Part shown: in pieces, positions 1 through 12,412 of the stretch
Layout of the letters: each line of letters starts with the position of its first letter
Position numbering within the stretch: position 1 is the stretch's first letter
NCBI GenBank assembly: GCA_014706295.1
Contig: JACSVZ010000011.1
Coordinates: 9,042,163 to 9,106,162 of the forward strand
DNA from: Lycocorax pyrrhopterus obiensis
Lineage: Eukaryota; Chordata; Aves; Passeriformes; Paradisaeidae
Reading direction: 5' to 3'
Length of the DNA: 64,000 nucleotides
The notes under the pieces: generated by a model
The model's database searches: none
Seen by the model: only the letters and a program-made list of their open reading frames with translations
Told to the model about the DNA's origin: nothing
Program-made: the position numbers and the translations under genes

Positions 1-1896
1 ACTCCATCTATAACTACATCTGTTTTTTCGTGTAGCTAAGGTAGTAAGTTGCTGTATGAAGAACAGCGTCTGCAAGGCCCAGACACACAGTACTTCACGC
101 AAGTTGTCATGACTACATTTATTTTTAATTGATCCTGCAGTACTGTGCCCCTTATGGAGTGTTTTAAATCAATGTCAACCATAAAGGGGTACTAAACTGT
201 ACAAGATCCTTTTTTGGTTGCAGTTAAAGAAAATTTATTTATGAGGACATGAATAAAACTCTTAAGTGTGTGAATATAAATATGTCCAAAATTTTCAGAA
301 CTCTTTTCCTTTATTTCAGAGATTGGAAAATATCAGACATGGATTTTTTTCCCTTTTCCATCATGAAAAATTCAACAGGGCCCTTTGAATGTTTTCTCTC
401 GCCTTATGTTTTTCTCCATCCCTATATTAACTGGATACAACATTGGAAGTTCTGTTATCCAATGAGAAAATCAAAGCAAATAGAAGAGAGTCTTTTCCAA
501 AATTGGCAGTGTTCTGGCATTCACCCAGAACTTTCATGTTCTGGAAACAAGCCCTTGACAAGCTCAGACACATGTGATTCTCACCAGAAATGAGCAGGTC
601 TTCTCAGCCCATGTGTGACAGCATGGACATTACTCCTGAAAGCAGTTGTTTCAAAGAGCTATTCTTTAGTAACTTCATTTACAAATGTTTTTAATCCACT
701 TGCACTGTATAGTAAGAAAAACAGCTGAGGGAGTGACTGCATCACTCCATCAGCCATCCCTTTATTTTGGGATAGACCTCTCAAATATTTTTCACAGCCT
801 GAAGTACCTCCCCAGTGTCACACTAAACAAGAGGTTTGTTCTTATTACAGAAGAGAAGCAGCAAATAGTCCAAAATCCTGGCCTAACCTGCCATGGTTAA
901 TACGTTTAGGTAGTTACACGGCATTAATTTCTCAGTAAAGGGAAGAGAACACAGGGAGAAATCAGTTAAGTTTCACTATTTGGTTTCTCAGAACAAGAGT
1001 CTCATACTGCCCAAGTATTGCTGACATAAAACTGATGAATGCACAGCAACGAAGTACAGAATGAGAATGTCACTCGACCTTTATATATTACACTTTTCCT
1101 TTCAGGCCCTCATAGAAATTAGGAGTGAGTCAGTATGGGAAACTGAAATCTCACCAAAATCAATACAAAAGAAATTAAAGATGGTGAATTAACTATTAGA
1201 CTATTAGTGCTCATGAGTTATATTCAAGTTAAAAGATTACACTGACACAGAAATTAAAGGGATAAACAAAGACAGCTCATTATCTTAATTTTCCCTTTTA
1301 TGGATTAAATTTTACACTTTTAGAAGTTTGGTGGTTTTTTTCCAGTCAAAGTATAAGTTCTATAACTCTCAGAGAACTAGAATTTTTATTCTGTAGAAAA
1401 CTTCAGAGTTCCACACATTAAATACATGGCATATCATTCCACTGGCATGAAACAATTTTCTTCTGAGAAAGTGGCAGAGAATAAACAGCTCAGAAATAAC
1501 GTATTCCTCAAACCTGAGTTTAACATGATTCTTATGGAAGATGTTCAATTGCACCTGCTCAGAATCCAAAGTCAATTGTGATGTCTTCGAATCTCCATCC
1601 TGTATTTGACAGTGCAGCTCCATGTGCTTGGAGATTTTTCTACAACTGTCCTTTGAAGGGTAAATCCCACTGAAGAGGCAGCCTATGAAGTAAAGTTAAT
1701 ATAACCACAGTACTTGTCTGGCCGTGCAAGGGATGGTGCACAGGGGCCCCGCTGTGCTTACAGCAGCAACAGAGCCAAAAAATCCTACTGTGTCTGCAAA
1801 AATAACTAGCTTATTTTTGAGCCAGAGCTGGTTCTTTTATGTCCTGACTCAAAATACAACATATCACTATAACAGTTTGTTGCTGTTGGTTTTGCC
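1..1896. other. Non-coding DNA, nothing recognised
   Basis: AT-rich sequence with frequent stops in all frames. The reading frames present are short (up to about 114 codons) and show no protein family, splice-site context or codon pattern I recognise. I see no repeat family here. Confidence 0.6.
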
Positions 1897-1913
1897 TTTT
1901 TTTTTTTTTTTTT
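1897..1913. repeat. Poly-T tract (17 T)
   Basis: Uninterrupted run of 17 T, followed by AATAACA. It could be a microsatellite or the remains of a retroposon A-tail read on the other strand, but no retroposon body can be seen beside it. Confidence 0.85.
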
Positions 1914-1954
1914 AATAACAGGAGAAGTTTTTGTAAAGTATTCAGAACGATACC

Positions 1955-2072
1955 AGGTTTGGCCCCAGCCCAGCAAAGCACATGTTTAACCTTCTGCATG
2001 TCACTAGTTTCTGAAATCAATGGGACTGCTTGCAGCCTGAGAGTAAATCATGTGCTTCAGTGCTCCACCACA
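1955..2072. repeat. Ancient amniote palindromic repeat fragment
   Basis: The segment runs from CCCAGCAAAGCACATG through a central TGAAATCAATGGGACT to CATGTGCTTCAGTGCT. This order (a 'CAGCAAAGCAC..ATG' arm, a 'TCAATGGGACT' core, then an inverted 'ATGTGCTT.AGTGCT' arm) is what I remember of an old repeat common in birds, crocodilians and turtles. The two arms are partly complementary, giving an imperfect palindrome. The family name is not given because I cannot search a repeat library. The copy is clearly degraded. Confidence 0.55.
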
Positions 2073-2946
2073 ATAAGAACTTAACAATTGTTTTCTTCTG
2101 TACAGATAATTCTAGAAACCCTCACAGAGCCTCAATGACTTTCACACATGATGAAGAATCTCTGCTATAGGTAGGAGGAAATCTTGCTAAACACCTCTTT
2201 TTACAGCTTTATAGCCTTATGTCCTATTTCTTTGTCAACCTGTACCACAAATTGAACCTTGTTGGAGACATAGATTAGCTAGGAGCAGAGGGAGTTGGAT
2301 GCATTTGTAAAAGGGAGGCCTTTCCTGTCAAACAAAGAAAGGAAGTTAGACATATATAATAAAATAATTGTAGATATGTAAATTATAAGTGCAGCAAATA
2401 AAGGGCTCCTTTAGCCTTGATGGTGAAAACAATTTGGGTTGTTTTTTCCCAAAGAGCAAAAGACTTGTATGTTTTGCAAGACTGTCTTCAAAGAAACTAT
2501 TTGGGGTACAGAATTTCATTCATGAAAGCTGCATTTAACACTTTTATTTGCTCTACAAACCACAAGAAACACTTCAGAGATCAAGCACTGTGGAAAGCTT
2601 GGAGCAAGGTGCAGCCTGACTGTTAGCATGGGGTAGGTGATTAACAGTTTGACTTGGAATGCTGCAAGTACCCCAAATTACTGTAAACACCTTTGGAACA
2701 CCAGGACCTATATTACTAAGGTTGAGAGTTTTACAAAACAATTATATCCGTTTTCTCTGGGAGAAAATAATTGAAATTTGGGTAGACCCAATCTTAAAAG
2801 CACAAAGCTGCAAGAAACTTTTGAACAAAAGATAGGAATTGGCAATTTTTTTCCTAAATATCTTTTATGACTTGCCCAGCCAATATCTAACAAATGGCAT
2901 CATTTTAGCAAGAAAAAATTAGCTCTCCTCTTCTGAATAATAATCC
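2073..2946. other. Non-coding DNA, nothing recognised
   Basis: AT-rich DNA with short scattered reading frames. No coding, RNA or repeat signal was identified. Confidence 0.6.
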
Positions 2947-2968
2947 TTTTTTTTTTTTTTTTTTTTTT
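2947..2968. repeat. Poly-T tract (22 T)
   Basis: Uninterrupted run of 22 T, the longest homopolymer in the window. Its length is a likely site of polymerase slippage and sequencing error. No recognisable retroposon adjoins it. Confidence 0.9.
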
Positions 2969-3189
2969 CTGTGCAACAGAACCCAAAGATTCAGACCTAC
3001 TTGTTGCTGGCTGGAGAGCCCTCTCCTACAAGAAATCAGTTTCTGATGAAACCTGTTATGTGCATTTAAGGTGAGAAACTACCGCCTTCACCTTGGGTAA
3101 GAAGCCACTCTCAGCTTTACCTCAGGATGCTGAAGTGTTTTATGAGCTAGTGCTCGTGGTGTCAGCCTGAAAAAATGATACTTAACATT

Positions 3190-3229
3190 CCCCCCCCCCC
3201 CAAAAAAAACCCCAAATACACACACACAC
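3190..3229. repeat. C-run, A-run and short CA repeat
   Basis: Twelve C, then eight A, four C, and a short CA dinucleotide run. A compound low-complexity tract with no sign of function. Confidence 0.85.
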
Positions 3230-3239
3230 TTAGCCATAC

Positions 3240-3670
3240 AGCAAATCATCCCAGAGTTTTGCAGTGAAGAAGTGGGAGCAGGTTTCTGCTGAGCATTGGC
3301 TGGGTTTGTACCTATGACCTTACCGTTTCCAGTCACACCTGCATCCACACATCAGCTCCGCACTGCTCCTGCCAGGCTGTGTGCGAGACTCAACGCAGGG
3401 GAAAGCCCTGACCCCTCCTTACCTACAGTGCCATTATCCAGGGGGCAAAATGGCAAATCTTTAACAGTGCCGAGCTTAATTAATTTACCTCAATGTGTGG
3501 GCAGGGCTGCTGCTCCTTTAGCATGGTGTAAATACCCCGTGCCCTTCCGTCTGCAGCTGGGAAGCACCTTGCCCTGCTGCCGGGGTGAGGAAGAATTCAT
3601 GAACAGAATATTGCCTGGATATGCTGATGAAAATGCAGGCAGTGCTCAGGGTACTTTGCCTCGCTGATGT
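3240..3670. other. Moderately GC-richer non-coding patch
   Basis: Base composition rises above the surrounding AT-rich DNA and several CpG dinucleotides occur (for example near 3358-3400 and 3538-3585). A frame of 123 codons crosses it on the plus strand, but its product resembles no family I know and it overlaps a frame on the other strand. I treat it as a composition fluctuation rather than a gene. A degraded mobile element is an alternative. Confidence 0.35.
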
Positions 3671-4009
3671 TTGATTTGTCTGCTTCACTCTGCATCCTTT
3701 CTCGGGCAGCAGCACTGGAGGTTTATGCACACTAACTTCTCCATCCACATTGCTTTTTTTAAAGTGGAGAGATGCCTTGAATTCACTATGAGAGGTAAAA
3801 AAATAATTCCTAGCACCCACACCTGCCTGAGTATAGTGATGTATTTCAGCCCTGCACGTCTGACATGCAGTAAAATATCAGCATCTTACAGTACCAGATA
3901 CTAATTAGAAAAAGAAATGTGTTAGATGTCAGGCCTCAAGAAAGCAAACTTAACATTCTGACAGCAGCTGGAGAGTGATAGCCATAATCAAGCATTGTCC
4001 CTGCTTAGA

Positions 4010-4800
4010 TCTGTGCCAAACAACCTCGCTTACTCCCAGCTAATTCTCCATCTGAGACGATCTTTCTTTACGATTCCAAAGAAACATGTTGTCAGTTCCC
4101 ACCTGCTGGCATTGCTAGAAATAAAACCGCAGTTGATCGGATGCAATAGGTCAGCAGAATAGTGCATTGAACTGTTGTTTGTGCTTCCAAGCTGTGTTAC
4201 AGGGGATTCACTAACATTTATTAACCCTTTCTCAAATCATGGCTTTTGTTACGCTTTTATAAAGCAGAAAGGTTTCAGCGATGAAAACACATCTTTTTAG
4301 GAATTTCAAAGGAAGCAAAATTTAGGCTTGCTGCCAGGCTAAAAGTTCGATATCATTTGAAAACCAAAATATATTAGAGAAGAAAGAAAATGCAGATGTC
4401 AGCCTAGTGACACAGAGTAATCTATTTGCTCAGTGCTTGTATTTTCCTACCAATTTTGTATTTTTCAAAAAGGACAATAAAAGAATTGTGCTCACTGCTA
4501 ATTAATGACAAGCTGGTAAAAGCATCTATCCATTGTTCCATTTATTTCTTCATTTCCAGCAGTTAACAGCCCTGTTCTGAAATGAATCAATGTCGTTTAC
4601 ACAATGTTGTCACCCCTATTGTTTCTTTATCATCCTTGCATTTTCATAAATCGGAGGTGTTAATCCCTTAATGGCTTCTCTCAGAGCTCTAAAATGTATG
4701 CAAAATGGTAATCCATCCCCTAAACAATTCACATTTAGCAGGCACCCTCTTAAATATGTTTACTATTAAAATGAATCCTTTGTTTGGATCTAACCCTATC
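4010..4800. promoter_or_regulatory. Candidate conserved regulatory block
   Basis: No reading frame of note. The sequence is dense in motifs typical of developmental enhancers: TAATTA at 4499-4504 (homeodomain core), ATTGTTT at 4618-4624 (SOX-like), TTATC at 4627-4631 (GATA on the other strand) and CCTTTGTTT at 4777-4785 (SOX/TCF-like). Such short motifs occur by chance in AT-rich DNA, so this call is an inference from texture and absence of repeats, not proof of conservation. Confidence 0.28.
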
Positions 4801-6476
4801 TGTTTGTTTTCTAAACACTGAATCGTAGAAGGTATGCAGAGTCTCATTTCAAGTAGGGACTACCAAGTAACCCTGTCCTTTCAGAAACCTGGTGATTTAT
4901 CTATAGAGATGAAAGAGTTTTGGGGTTTTTTTTTAAGGAGTCATATTATGTGTGTATGAAATTGCCTGTCAGGTTTTGAAGGAAAAATCAAGGGTTTGGT
5001 GCAGAGATTATTAATGTAAGGAAAAGACATTCACTGCCCTTAGTGGTGTTTGGTCTGGGCCCGAGTAACAGCACTGTGTGCTCTCTCAGAGACTGGAAAG
5101 AAAACCATGACATTTATCCAGCACGCTTTAAAAGCAGCAGACTGTCCTTGCTGATAGATTTAATATCTTTGTTATTCAGAAGTGCAATAGAGTTAGTGCT
5201 CAAATCTTTGCATGATTGGGATTGTAAAGTTTGTGGGACAGGCTGCACCTTATTGTCTATGCAGAGATCTGCACAGGCACCCAGACAGCTGCTTACAACC
5301 TTTTGTAGTTTGCATCAACTTAAATGTTCTTGTTCTTAATTATATTTTATAAGCTTTATAAGATTTTTAAAGTAAATTCTGCACAGCTTAACGGCTTAAT
5401 CTCTCTGAAATATTTTTTTTCCATTTGTTTTCAGAAAGGTCACTATCAATGCTAATACTTTATATGCACTTTCCTGAGCTTGATTCAAAGTAATTTAAAT
5501 CATTGTGTTTTATTTCATTGCTATTATATTACTTTGGGTGAGCACCAAAATGAACTGCATCAAAGCAACTTTCTAGGAATTACATGGAGTTAAAGGATAA
5601 TTTCCAGCATCAAGGTGCAAACCTCTTAAAACAAGGTTTCAAACATATTCTGATCTGAGTAGGGTAGTTTGATGAGATATTATGCTGGCATAAGGACCAA
5701 GACGAAAAAGAAAAAACCCAAAACCTTAAAACTGAAATATCTGACAAACAAGCAGAGAAGCATTTCAACAACTTAAAGGAAAAAAGAGCATTGGTGGCAA
5801 CAGAAGCAACAACCTCTAGAAAAAACTAAAACCAAAACGATACTTAAAACATCGTTTGTGTATTTCTGTTTAATTCACTTTTGTTTCAAGTTGCAGAATC
5901 TGTATTGCTTAGAAGTGACACTGAAGTTCTCCAACAATGTGTGATTGTGTGATCTGTGCTGCTTAAAGGATGGATCCTTGGAGTACTGACACAGAGAGAG
6001 AAGATCAAGGCTTGGCAGTGACCGTAACATGCTGCTACACAGCAGGCAAACATTGGAGTCGAGCAGCTGCACCAAGGCGGGTTGTGCTGCCTTTTTCCTC
6101 TATGCTCTTGTTTTGACTTGTGTTAATCACCCATTGTTCTAGGTGGGAGAGCTAAATTAAAGGACAGGCCGATCGAATAGAGCTCCCATTCAATTAGAGG
6201 AAGCAGGTCACCGCAAATTCTGCAGCACAACGAGGTGATAAGAAGGAATTCGAAGCATACCTGGAGAGGTGTGCTATTTAGAAGTTGGCAGAACAGTCTA
6301 ATTTTAACTAAGGTTAAATGTAAATACTTTGTGGTCTTTCCGAATGTTCAACATCTTTTAGCATGAAACGAAGTAAATCTCTGAAGTTTTCCTTTTGCCA
6401 TCAACTTACAGCACGAATTTTTAGGGCTACGAGTGAAGCCTAACGGGAAGATGAAAAAAGACAAATGGGAAATATT
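4801..6476. other. Non-coding DNA, nothing firm
   Basis: AT-rich DNA without recognisable genes or repeats. The part around 6110-6290 has a slightly higher CpG content, with an ATTGTTCT SOX-like site and a CAATTAG homeodomain-like site. It could be another small regulatory element, but the signal is weak. Confidence 0.5.
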
Positions 6477-6492
6477 AAAAAAAAAAAAAAAA
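6477..6492. repeat. Poly-A tract (16 A)
   Basis: Sixteen A followed by CAAACAAAAAACC. It could be an old retroposon tail, but no body is recognisable upstream. Confidence 0.85.
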
Positions 6493-9379
6493 CAAACAAA
6501 AAACCTTGATTTTTTGTGCACAATTTTGGGATAATCTCCAGTGTGTTCAAGCCAGCCAAATTAGATTGCCATTTCATAAATAAGCATGGAGAGAAGTCTA
6601 CCTGTGTAGAACTTTCAGGCTAACACAGGGAATGCTGGGATCCCCTCAATGAGGGAAATCACTGAGAATCATGGATGTATTTTAGAATGCATTTTCTATC
6701 AAACAAAAAATGGCGGGTTTCAGACTTTTCATAAGAATGATCATTCTCATAAGATCTCAACCCAAATTTTCTTGGTCATGGGGGTTTTGAATGGACTTTG
6801 AATGTGAATCTAAAACCGTCACACCCACAGAGCTCCTGAGAGTTTGCCAAGCATTCTTCATTAGCTTTCCCTAAACTCTGTGGGATCTGGGGTAGCAGCA
6901 TGCACTTGTCTTCTAGGAAGGTGGGCTGGGATTATTTGGTCCGCAATCTACTGAGTTATGGAGCTCCTGAGCTAAATTAGTAGTTACACCTTTCGAGGAG
7001 TCTTATGGACACATCTGCAGTCTGGGGAGTTCTCTCAGGCTTTTTATTTGATGTATGTGGCAAGAGATCCTTCTGTGGGGTGCGGAGTGCACCTTTCCTG
7101 GTTAGAACAACACAGATTGAAGGATAAAGGGTTGGTGTCATACCCATGTAGGAGTTAATTTCTCCTGATGTGACGATATCAAAGTGCATCTCTGGGACAT
7201 TCACAAGATGTGATTTGGAAACAGATACCAGCAGTTGTCCAAAGAGCAATAATGCAATTGGTCCAGGGATGCAAATAAATTGGAAATACCATTCTCCGAC
7301 TACTGATAGAAATGACACAGTTATTTGTGCATTCCCATTTTCATTCCCATTTGTGCCAACCCATTCTCTTCCTGTGGCATGATGCATCTTTTGAGGCTTT
7401 CAGGCTCCTACACTGCCATGGCCTCTATTTGCCATACTCTGTCCTGGGACAGATCCCTGCGTTTTGTGGTGCACGTGAGGAGTGGACATTTTTGATCAAA
7501 AGAAGTACTGACAAACTGTATGTGAATTAATGAAATGAGAAAAAGAAACACTTCTGGAGCTGGTTTCTACAGATTTCAATGCAAATATTTTCAATTCGTA
7601 GAAATGGACAATATGGCTTTATCTGTGTTCCTCTTTTAATCCATTGAGCATAACCATCAAACATAACCTAAAAAATCAGGACTTCCCATTACCTCACTTA
7701 AATATGATGGAATTCTCTACAACAAAGGAAGCAGCAGCATTTCTCTGACTCTATTGACTGTTCTATGTCATAGACAGGAGGCAAAATAATCAAACATACA
7801 TTGTTGTTTGCCAGAAGAGTCCTCAAGTATTCTGCAACATATATTTTTCAGAGGTATCACCTGAAAAATTTATCCTTGAATAAGATTGAAATGTGAGGTC
7901 TGGCAAGGTATTCTGAGTCTGGATTTTTAAAACCTAATTCTGTTGCAAATGTAACTACTCTGATTGTTTTGATTTAATCAAAACTGGCTGTTAAATCTCT
8001 AATTCTAACGTCTTTTCAATCTTTGCTCAAAGTGACACATATGTACTCCGTGACTGTGCATTGTGAAGTTAACAACTTGTTATTTGGCCTATCAGTTGTT
8101 GAATATTCAGCCCCTAGTTGGAATTGTTCAAAATGTAAAACTATTTCTGCCTTTATCATTCCTGTCTCTCAATTCATTCTTAGAGATCATAGATTTTCCA
8201 GAAAACAATTAAGAAAAATACAGAGATGCTGTATTTTTAACTTCTAAGGCTGAAGGTTTCCAGACTCACTTTGTAGTTGAAGGAGAAAAAGAATAAGGAG
8301 GAGGAAGAATAAAGTATATATTTCATCTCCTAGTGATAAGCCAATATTGAAATGTACCTGTTTTTAGACTTAGTCAACAGCTTAATGCAGAAATAAAATA
8401 GTCCAGGCATTATTTTAAGATAACCACAGGAGTTACCAATCCCATTTTTATATGAGTACATGATATTCTCTGAAAAATGAAAAATTAATTAAATCCCACA
8501 AATATTAGTTCTCTTTTTTTTTTTTTAGCAAACATGTAAGCTCATGGTGTCATTAGACCTCAGCATAATCAGAAGAAATAACTTTAGTTGGTGAACTCTG
8601 TTCAACCCATTGAGGAAAAAAATCCCTATTTACACAAGCCAATTAAGGCTTATATTTAAAAGAATCTTCAATAAATTAGCATTAAAATTTCATAATAAGC
8701 ATTAAGATTTTCAAGTAAGGCTATCAAATACAAAATCAGACCATTGTAATTAAGGCCATCCTAGCAGTTTTTCAGAAATAATTGCCAACCCTCACATATG
8801 TCACATCTAGCCATCTACATGCATACTTAGTGGCCAGAGTGAATTGGGACTGTGTCAGCTGATTATTTCTGTAATCAAACACCTCTTTGATCAAATGAAG
8901 CATGGCTTGAATATCATTCAATGGAATTAAACAGAGAGTATTTATTAAATTGTTTCTAGCTACCATCACTGTTGGGAACATTTAAAGCAAGTCTTATCCA
9001 TATTTGTTTGGTTTTGTTTTTTTTGCGTTTATCATTGAGAGCAGCTGTCATGCCTGGACAAGTCAGCATTTTTATGTCATTTCTGTAAGGAAAAATACTT
9101 GTGCTCTTTGCTTAACAAATCCTTAACCTCTGACTGATGAATTATCTACAGAATTTAGGCACAGTTTGTTTACAATAAGTTTCATATTCTATCAAGCAAA
9201 CTAGGAAAAAAGTATTCTTAGCCAAAGGATGAAGAATTTTACTCAGCTGATCTAAATGTTGCTGAAATCAGTAGAGGCTCCTACAGACGTCGGTAGGCTC
9301 TGAATGAAGCTCTAAGTGTACACTGGCTTTAGGGACACTTTACTTTGGTGTTATTTTTGTGGTCTCATGCCACCTACCC
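6493..9379. other. Non-coding DNA, nothing recognised
   Basis: AT-rich. A minus-strand open frame of 136 codons at 6977-7387 is the longest here but shows no family resemblance. A 14-bp perfect palindrome (AGAATGATCATTCT, 6734-6747) is within chance expectation for this window length. A T-rich tract lies at about 8514-8526. Confidence 0.55.
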
Positions 9380-10190
9380 AATCGGCTTGTTTGCACCTTC
9401 TGGGCTGTGCTGGGCCGTGACTCCAATGAAAGGATCATGTCTGTACTCTTATTTAGCTTTGATTAACATCATTAACCTATCATGCACTGGAGCGACTTGC
9501 AGAGCAAATTGGTAAGCCAATTTCAGCAAGCCACATAAAGAAAAGAACAGCTTGGATTGTCAGATAAACATACCCAGAGGTGCAGTTAGGATGCTGAAAT
9601 TATTAGGTGAATGATAGGAAGCCAAAAAATCAGTGAGCCACTTGAGCAGAGAGTATAAACATAAATATCCAAAAGCATGCCATAGTGCATGCGTATTTTA
9701 TGTTGATGTGCTAATACATTATCTGCTAAGGGTTTATTTAAACCATTTTTGTATTCTCTGCAATTCATTTATCTGCATAAAGAAGAGCCACTAACAGGAC
9801 AGTGCCTTATGAACAAGCAACCCTGTATGTTTTCCACTGCTGTTTATAATTCTTCATGCTCATATCTACAATTCATGAGCAAATTGGCTCGTGAATGTTT
9901 CCATAAAGGTTGAACAAAGTATGGTGCTGTTAACACTCGCACTGTCATGCACGGAATCAAAATGTGCCCACTCTCATTCTATTCATCACAGCTCAAAGAC
10001 ATTTTGGCAATGATATTATCCAAATATTATTAAAACTTTGAACCCTGTCCCCATAAATTATAGCAAAATGGCTTCAGAGCCATTAGGCAAGGAGGATGTA
10101 TGGGCTCCAGTTGCTTTGGAGTAATTATGTGCTTAAAAGGAAGCGTGGCTAAGCATTCTACCAGTAAAACGAGAAAAGCTATGATCATTT
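9380..10190. promoter_or_regulatory. Candidate conserved regulatory block
   Basis: Repeat-free stretch with little coding potential and several structured short motifs. An inverted repeat has arms ATTCATGAGC (9871-9880) and GCTCGTGAAT (9887-9896) around six bases, with one mismatch. Homeodomain-like ATTA/TAAT cores are frequent. The appearance is like deeply conserved non-coding DNA of developmental loci, but I cannot measure conservation. Confidence 0.22.
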
Positions 10191-10514
10191 GTTACTGCTT
10201 CAGTGCTGTACACAGTATTGCTCACACAGGTCAAGCCAACCTTACAGCAGGACAATTATCTGCCTAGAGAGACCAAACATCTGTTATTAAGTACGCAGAG
10301 GCACCACTGCAGCATGCTAGAAATCTTGTCCACTTCATTGGTTTGGCTTACGGTAATGTACTTCAAACACTTGGCTAACTCTGTACAACATCCCCCCTTT
10401 CTTATTGTTACTGCAACAGTTCAGCTTTGAAATATGCAGTACCTTCACTCCCCCATTACTTCCTTTAATATGTGCACAGCTGTTAAAGATGATGGTGTAA
10501 CTTTAGATGAGTCG
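10191..10514. other. Non-coding DNA, nothing recognised
   Basis: Short stretch between the regulatory-looking block and a pyrimidine tract. No gene or repeat family was identified. Confidence 0.5.
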
Positions 10515-10575
10515 CTCTTTCTCTTCTCTTTTTTTTCTCTCTCTCTCCCCCCCTCTCTCATTCTCTTCTTTCTTC
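10515..10575 (+). repeat. Pyrimidine-rich (CT)n tract
   Basis: About 60 bases almost entirely C and T, with CTCTCTCTC runs and a block of C; the only evident purine is one A at 10560. It could act as a polypyrimidine tract or adopt H-DNA, but no AG splice acceptor or exon-like frame follows directly. Confidence 0.85.
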
Positions 10576-11389
10576 AAAATGTGTTCTGAACATTCTTGTA
10601 CATTTGTAAGTTACCCACTGAGAGTCACTGTGGAGAACAGGAGTGGTGCAAAAGTGCAGGGACACACAATTTTTACATTATAAAACAAAAGCTGCTTGAT
10701 TTCAAACATTCCCTAAGCTGGCTGAAGAGGCAAAGGATGCCTTTTCACACAATGGTTATGAAATAACGTGTTTAAAACAAACAACAGCACAAGGAGCAGA
10801 CACCACTTGTCTGCACTCGCTAGAAAATGGGTAGAACAATCCTCTCCTGCCAGGCTGATTATTCACCTGAAGCGAGGAGATTCTGAACTGTACACAATTT
10901 ACTCAACTTTTTAAAGGCTCTGATGTTAATATACAACTATTTCCCCTCTCTGAGAGGAATTGCAGATGTAAGTGACACATTTGCTTTCACAGGGCATAGC
11001 AAGAAAGGTAAAAGAGAGTAATGAATGGGTGGCAGAGATGTCAGGGTTAGAAATTAGATCTATCTTATCTGTCTTGGGTTTTTCTAAGCAGCCTATCACA
11101 GCGGAATAATCAAAACTTTGAAGGAGATATTAGGTGGGAGAAGTACAGAAATCAAAGATCCTAGAAATATTATTTTCAGGCTTTGAGGAGAACTGCACCA
11201 CTTCTGCATTTGCTCTATGCACACTGTGCTACAGAAAGAGGAGCTGATACAACTGACAGATTTATGCTACCCTGAGATTCTATCAGCACAGACTTCTCTT
11301 TAAAGAAACCCAGATTTCCTCATGTTAAAAGCAAATGAGAATAATACTCTGGGGGGAAAACACAGGTCCACACTGCTGCATACATAGGT
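10576..11389. other. Non-coding DNA, nothing recognised
   Basis: AT-rich, stop-rich sequence with no repeat family or gene signal. Confidence 0.55.
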
Positions 11390-11430
11390 AAAAAGCAAAA
11401 AAAAAAAAAAAAGAAAAAAGAAAAAGAAAA
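11390..11430. repeat. A-rich low-complexity tract
   Basis: A long A run interrupted by single G residues (AAAAAAG units). Low-complexity DNA; it has the composition of a decayed A-tail but no attached element is visible. Confidence 0.85.
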
Positions 11431-11954
11431 GATTAGCATGATCAGAAGAGCTTAAAATAATCCAATGTCGAAGATGACATTTTTGTGTAATCACCAGATG
11501 ATTTTGCCCCTTAGAGAAAAAAGGCTCTGGAGGAAAAGGCATACCTCATCACTATGATGCGTGGCTCACTTCAGCCATTCCCATCTACATTGTGCTCATT
11601 TTCATTATCTGTGCCTGGGAATAAAAGGCCAGTTAGGCAGAGAGTTTGAAATTGGATCAGCAAAGAGTGTGTCTTCTGTTGGAACTTTGTACTCAGTCAT
11701 GCCTAGCCTCAAAGGAATTACAGAATCAATTCAAAAAATACCTATAAAATATTTTAATTAGCTTTTTTATCGTATTTAGTGCTTTGAAACTCAAATATAC
11801 AAGATAAGTTTTAAAAGAAATTCTGTAAGACTTAGACACATTTCCCGTGAATATTTATCTGATTTGACTTTGAATTACTTGGTTACGTACTTCTGAGTTC
11901 CTAAAGACAATAAATAACCATGATAGGGCAGAAAAATGACATTTTATAATTTGG

Positions 11955-12003
11955 AACTCCACAGAAATCAATGGGAGCTTTGTTTAAAAACTGCAGCAGC
12001 CTC
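11955..12003. repeat. Ancient amniote repeat scrap
   Basis: Contains AGAAATCAATGGGAGCTTT followed by AAAAACTGCAG. This order matches what I remember of an old sauropsid repeat ('..TCAATGGGAGCTTTG....GACTGCAGGAT..'). The same core appears again near 48.43 kb. The fragment is short, so the call is tentative. Confidence 0.45.
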
Positions 12004-12412
12004 TGGTTATGATATAAATAGTTTTCAGTCTCAAATCGCTACAGTTTATTATAAGTACTCATGATAATCCAGGTGTTTATTTTCAAAATGAGGCCATGAA
12101 TTTACTGATAAGACTCGTCCAAAAGAAGAGTTTATACGTGTTCCATACAGATTTACTTCTTCACAAAATGGCCATTTACATGGTGCAGATGAATAAAGTA
12201 AAGATGCATCATATTTGGCTTTACGGAATATATCAAACCAAGCTCATGAACTCAGTTTTTTCTAATTAATTTAAACACCATTGGCAACCAAGCAGGACAA
12301 TTAAAATAACTGTAAAATATCCAACAGTAAAATAACACTGTTTGTCAATATGTTCACAAATAGGGGTGCATAATTTCTGTGTCAGTGTAAGAGAAGTGAC
12401 AAAAGCTGAATT
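12004..12412. other. Non-coding DNA, nothing recognised
   Basis: AT-rich interval leading up to the CR1 fragment. No gene or repeat family was identified. Confidence 0.5.

Noticed and set aside
3500..3595. Possible mini-exon between CTGCAG and CGGGGTGAGG
   Set aside because: The acceptor lacks a good pyrimidine tract and branch point, and such pairings occur often by chance.
6734..6747. 14-bp perfect palindrome AGAATGATCATTCT
   Set aside because: Several palindromes of this length are expected by chance in 64 kb.
6977..7387. 136-codon minus-strand frame with an ATG start
   Set aside because: No recognisable domain, no splice or promoter context, and this length is not surprising over 64 kb in six frames.
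10515..10575. Pyrimidine tract considered as a splice acceptor
   Set aside because: No AG with an open frame follows within a reasonable distance.
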